This document shows positions 59,800-64,000 of a stretch of 64,000 nucleotides of DNA, in pieces (within the stretch, counting starts at the first letter, position 1; each line of letters starts with the position of its first letter). The notes beneath the pieces were generated by a model, which saw only the letters and a program-made list of their open reading frames with translations, did not search any database and was not told the origin of the DNA. The DNA comes from Pezizomycotina sp. ARF18 (lineage: Eukaryota > Ascomycota): the NCBI GenBank assembly GCA_002224055.1, contig AZLU01000027.1, forward strand, positions 108,830-172,829, read 5' to 3'. Made by a program: the position numbers and the translations under genes.

Positions 59800-60891
59800 C
59801 CCACCCCTACCAAATTGGAATGGTTAAAGGAAAAGTGATAGGATATCGCAAGACGAGAAACTGGTTTTTGCTACTAGTAGTATAGTAGTAGAAGTAATTT
59901 TTTTAAAGCTTGAAAAAAGGGCGTGCGTACCTGCCTGCGAGACAATCTACTTCTTATCTCGTCGCTCCTAGGCAGCTGACCAAGCTGTGGTTACTTTTCA
60001 GCTTGAGGTCCTTCGTTGAATTACTTCAGGTACAGCACGTTCGTCTCATTATCGACAGCTGCATATCTCATTCGCACTTTCGGTGGTACCGATCTTTGAT
60101 TCCAATTTCTAGGCTATTTAGATGTTCCTCACAGCAGCCGAAAAGCCTTATCGGCAGTATAAAATAGTAGATGAAGAAAAACCAGGGTTTAGGGATTATA
60201 AAAACGGTACCAGGTAATTAGACCTCTCCTTTGTTCTAGTCGGGTCTGAAGGTAAGGTGCGGAATTGTAAGTCAATCTTGTCTTTGCCAAGGTTCTGACT
60301 CAATAATGTCCTTCTTCCAGATAAACTTTTTATGGAAGAGAAAAAGAAAAGAAATCAGTTTCTTATGGAAGTGTCCGTGAACTATCCATATATCATGATA
60401 GTGGAGGGGAATGGAACCAGAATGACAAATAAATATAAGAAAATGATAGGAACCCGTGTTATCGATTCTTTATTATATTCATAGTAGTATATGAATTGAT
60501 AGTCGCAACTGAGATAGACGGATGGCGTTCTTGTAAGTTATAGCTCTGTTGCTTCCCCTTGCACGAAGAGTAGTAGTATATGTCTCTTTCTCCTTTTCCC
60601 CTTTATGTATATATATTTCTTTCTTTCATTTTTCCTTCTGAACGTATATATGTATAGAAGGGGGGCTGCTTCTCCGCTACTGGAAGCTTTCTATTTTATA
60701 TTGGAGGACCAAGTAGATCTCGGTGGTCTTGATTTTTATGTAAGTAGTTTTATTCACTGCTGAAAGGGGCGCATACTGAAAGGGGTGCAGAGAGATCCGG
60801 ACTAGATCAACCGAGGGTGGGACCCTGCTCGAATCGAATCGAAGTAAGTAATTATAAAATAATAATAATAATATTATAATATTTAAATCGT

Positions 60892-60923
<32 letters not shown>

Positions 60924-61900
60924 GTGGTACCCCTCCTCTTCCAAGTACGTCAGGAATCACCAGGCCTTTCGGTTTGGAAAGAAGGGGGAGCAGCAAGCAA
61001 AGGAGGAGACATGCTATAAAAACTGAAAGTATTGTATCCTTCATTTTTGACACTTATTTATTTTATTTTTTTTTTTTATTTTTCTTTCTTATTTAATTTA
61101 ATTAATTTATTTTCTTGCTTAGATATCACAGTATTGCTTTAAAGGGTTTTTTGCGTTTGCACGGCGATACTTGTTTGGAAATAGCTTGAGTAAGTTGTAG
61201 TGTTTGCTACTTCCGTCTATCTACCGAATATTTATTTATTTATTTATTTATTTATAGTTATTATTTTATTTTTATTTTTATTTTTTATTTTATTTGTAGC
61301 CTTTTTTTTATTTTATTTTATTTTATTTTATTTTTTTTCCCTCTTTCTTTTCTTTCTCCCCTTCTTCTTGTTCTCCCTCCTTCGGCTTCCCTTCTTCCAC
61401 TTTCTTTTTCCCGTCAATTCACGCAGCAAAGAGAAAAAAAAATAATAAATAAATATTCAAAAAATCTCCCGCCCTTTACCTCTACTCTAAAACACCCCCC
61501 TAACCCGTTACTCTTCCAATTATTTTATTTACATTTTAACGCTTTGTTATTTTTTTTTCCCCATCTCCTCCCATCTCCTCTCATACTCTTTCCTCTTATC
61601 TCGTCCATCTCCCATCTCCGTTTCTCCTCTCCCTCTCACTCTCTACCCAGGATCATAAGCTTTGAGCAACGAACAAAAGAGCATAATAAATCACTCTCCT
61701 GTTAATTCGTTTAGTTTTTTCCCTATCTCCTAGTTCCAGGATCATCAGCCCCTTCCATCGCCCATCTCTCCCTCCTCATCCTGCCATTTGAAGAGCGACT
61801 TAATTCCTAATTCTTCCCCTAGTTCAGCCTTCCGGGAAAAAGGTAATAGCGTCCGGATTATAAGAAGACAAGGCCACACAGCATCGCCATTAATTCTTTG
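59800..61900. other. Intergenic and CT-rich upstream region of the 62.1 kb gene
   Basis: A-run at 60892-60919; TTTA repeats at 61231-61255 and TTTTA repeats at 61309-61338; then, from 61340 to 61750, strongly pyrimidine-rich tracts (CTCCCATCTCC and similar), as is usual before fungal start sites. No gene recognised. Confidence 0.55.
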
Positions 61901-62108
61901 ATCTATATTTCTAGTAAACCTCCTACACGCCATCTTCATTTAGATCCATATTTCTCAGCACACGAAGGCAAATCCACTTCCTGGCAATCGAACCTGCTCG
62001 AATCACCAAGTCACCTGCGTTTAGCGAATAAACACTATCCCCAGATAACTTCCTCTTCCCTCACCACGCCGTCTCATCTCATCTCGCCGAGAATCAATGT
62101 TCCATTCA
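61340..62108 (+). promoter_or_regulatory. Pyrimidine-rich promoter/leader of the 62.1 kb gene
   Basis: Repeated CTTCTCC, CATCTCCC and CTCTCAC tracts over about 400 bp, ending before the first plausible start codon at 62109. Such tracts mark transcription start regions in many filamentous fungi. Confidence 0.45.
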
Positions 62109-64000
62109 TGCCGCCGCACCGTTCAAATGGTTCGTTCATGAAGGCCTCGTCCTCGCAACCGCACACCATTAGTCAACACCAAGATCAGAATGCGAGCTTC
62201 CGATCACCCCAACCTGTCCGCTCACACTCACATTCTATCATCTCCACTCCTCCTTCCGACTCAAACTTCGACGCCATATTTTCCGAAGAACGGGAATATG
62301 GCAACCTGGTGTTAAGGTTTGGCTACCCCTAATCTATCCGCATTTTCTTTTTTATTTTTCTCTAGAGAGGACTAGGACGAGTCCGCTAACATATAGGAAC
62401 AGAATACCCACGATCAAAGCAGTAGCCGCCCTCCCACAGATATGCACCTTATGACACTGTTAGTTTCCCCACAAACCTGACACTTTTGTCGTTCTTCCTA
62501 TGTGTTCCTAATCTAATACTTCTTTCTGTGATCAAAGTGACGGTAGCGGGTTGTCGGTACAGACGGCCACGGCCGCTGAGCAAAGCGGCCCAACCGATGA
62601 CGACGACGATTTTGAAATCATCCCCAGCGCAAACGAGATCATGAACGATAAGAGGTTGCAATCGTTAACAAAAAGCCCTAGGACACCCTCTCCTGGATCG
62701 TCGCCATCGTTAGGCCACTTTTCACAATCCACGCTTCCACCTTCTCCCCGGCCTCTGGCCCCAAGAGACCTGCGCCATTGAAATCCCGCGCTTTCCGGTC
62801 ACCACAATTCCTGGTCACGTCAACACTTTCTTATTGCCCTCTTCGATACCGCACAGCAGCACCGCCGGTCTCCTTGCCGCGGACCTCGGTGATGGACTCC
62901 ACAAAGTATTACCTCCTTTTATTAGCCCGGTCGAGAGCCCAATTCGGATGCTTTCTCCGGATAGGTTCTTGGGTTCCTCGACGCCGTCACCCAAGACTTT
63001 AGCTGCCGATATTCTTTTCGAAGGGAAAATGAAGGAGTGGGCGAATAGTCAGAACCTGGATGATTCGAACGAACATGTAGGAAGTGGCAGCGGGGTGGTA
63101 ACGCCTACAACCTCAATAATATCAGCAGCAAGCGCTACGGGGTCGACCAGGTCTCGTCGTGCCATCACAGAAGTCATCACTGACAGCAATTCGCGAAGTC
63201 GAAAATCAAGCCAGTCTCTTCGTATTTTCAAAGAAATAAATCCGCCGGAGGATCGAGAAAGGGCCAGGGAAAAGCGCGAGAGAGACAAGCTGCTGAATCG
63301 ATACAAAGAGAAAGAGAAAGATCAGAAGGATAAGGATCTCAAGAGAAGGCCCCACTACCCCCGCGAAGTTACAATCATGAAAAACGTCAGAGCAGCTTTG
63401 AGGTCAAAAAGCGCTCGATGTAGAAACAAAGGACAAGTTCACACCGTCTTCCAGTACTGTCGATTCTTCTTCTCTTGCTTCTCCCTTTGTTACTTCCAAG
63501 CACCATTCCGAGCATGGTGTACGTCTAGTTGACAAACCCGAGCAGCCGAAGCCTTTAAGCGCTCATGGCTCGTTGCTGGTCACTATGCAAGTATATCTCA
63601 TATTTCGCGTGCTCCTACATATGAACGTGATCATGCAAAATCCGTAGATACTCTTAGGATCCTGCAGCTTCGATCTGAAGCCAACCGACGCTTCTATCAG
63701 TTCTGTTCCCGCCGTATCCTCCAAAAATATTCCCCATCGTCCGATCAACCTGTCGAATCTAAGTCTGCTGCTGAGGTCCGTCGTCAATCGTTTCACCACG
63801 TTGGCGTTGATGAAGATGATGAATCATGCTCCACTACGCCAACACAAAAGTCTCCGATGCTGCATAATGGTCATATGGCGTCTCAGCGGCTTCTCAGGCC
63901 CCAGATTTCACCACTGCAAGGTTCAGGAGAGGGTTATTCCGACTCCTCATCTTCAGGAATGCAGGATGATGGACAAATGGACATAGAAGGGAGGCTTATG
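62109..64000 (+). CDS. Large Ser/Pro-rich protein, N-terminal part; possibly Kcs1 inositol hexakisphosphate kinase
   Basis: The start at 62109 gives MPPHRSNGSFMKASSSQPHT. An intron near 62315-62365 is followed by a small exon (THDQSSSRPPTDMHLMTL, about 62407-62460), and a second intron (about 62461-62538) leads to a Ser/Thr/Pro-rich disordered region with the acidic patch DDDDDFEIIP. Further on come ILFEGKMKEWANSQNLDDS (about 63013), RSRRAITEVI, SRKSSQSLRIFKEI (about 63200) and a charged coiled-coil-like stretch, EDRERAREKRERDKLLNRYK. A probable intron at about 63590-63647 joins TMQ to LQLRSEANRRFYQFC. The frame remains open at the right edge. The SRKSS..LR.FKE motif before a charged stretch recalls the regulatory N-terminus of filamentous-fungal Kcs1, which makes inositol pyrophosphates. 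The kinase domain would lie beyond the window, so this is a suggestion. Single-base shifts occur near 62780 and 63410. Confidence 0.6.

Noticed and set aside
7404-60919. A/T runs as tails of SINE-like retroposons
   Set aside because: They occur in both orientations with no shared upstream sequence, no RNA polymerase III box pair and no visible target-site duplications.

Overview
The window looks like nuclear DNA of a filamentous ascomycete (Pezizomycotina; I cannot place the class). The reasons are short GT-AG introns of about 70-180 bp with CTAAC-type branch points, CT-rich promoters, CAA-rich 5' leaders, a Uve1-type UV damage endonuclease, a Tbf1-type telobox protein and fungal HNH-nuclease paralogues. 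It is gene-poor and AT-rich, with many A or T runs of 20-36 nt. I saw no tRNA, rRNA or CRISPR array, and no transposon I could name.

Layout. 1-700: a minus-strand coding relic running off the left edge. 700-16800: about 16 kb with no gene I can defend. 16.8-36 kb: a graveyard of decayed material. It holds two decayed HNH-nuclease genes (21.5-23.5 and 33.4-35.4 kb, same strand, diverged), a stranded C-terminal fragment of a protein arginine methyltransferase (21.1 kb), a GC-richer decayed tract (18.3-19.3 kb), an unrecognised spliced gene (25.9-26.8 kb), AT-rich islands, and five copies of an apparently undescribed repeat: a conserved module of about 120 bp, followed in four copies by a degenerate 23-25 bp minisatellite. 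A probably functional small acidic-protein gene lies on the minus strand at 29.1-29.6 kb. 36-49.3 kb is another desert, with only a weak minus-strand coding-like tract near 39 kb. The right end carries three co-oriented housekeeping genes: a TBF1/TRF-like telomere-repeat-binding factor (49.4-52.5 kb), a UVDE/Uve1 UV damage endonuclease (54.4-56.7 kb) and the 5' part of a large serine-rich protein, possibly the inositol hexakisphosphate kinase Kcs1 (62.1 kb to the right edge). A candidate spliced gene of unknown function lies on the minus strand at 57.9-58.6 kb.

The housekeeping genes cannot be read in one frame. Apart from introns, frame jumps of one base occur about every 250-300 bp, while catalytic and structural motifs stay intact and premature stops by substitution are rare. 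The simplest explanation is a draft assembly with uncorrected indels, so open frames here are artificially short. The relics of 1-700 bp and 16-36 kb differ: they also carry substitution-type stops and damaged motifs, so they look truly decayed.

The intact genes do not form a pathway. Uve1 (DNA repair) and Tbf1 (telomere/promoter binding) are unrelated neighbours on the same strand. The best candidate for something undescribed is the module-plus-minisatellite repeat around the HNH relics.
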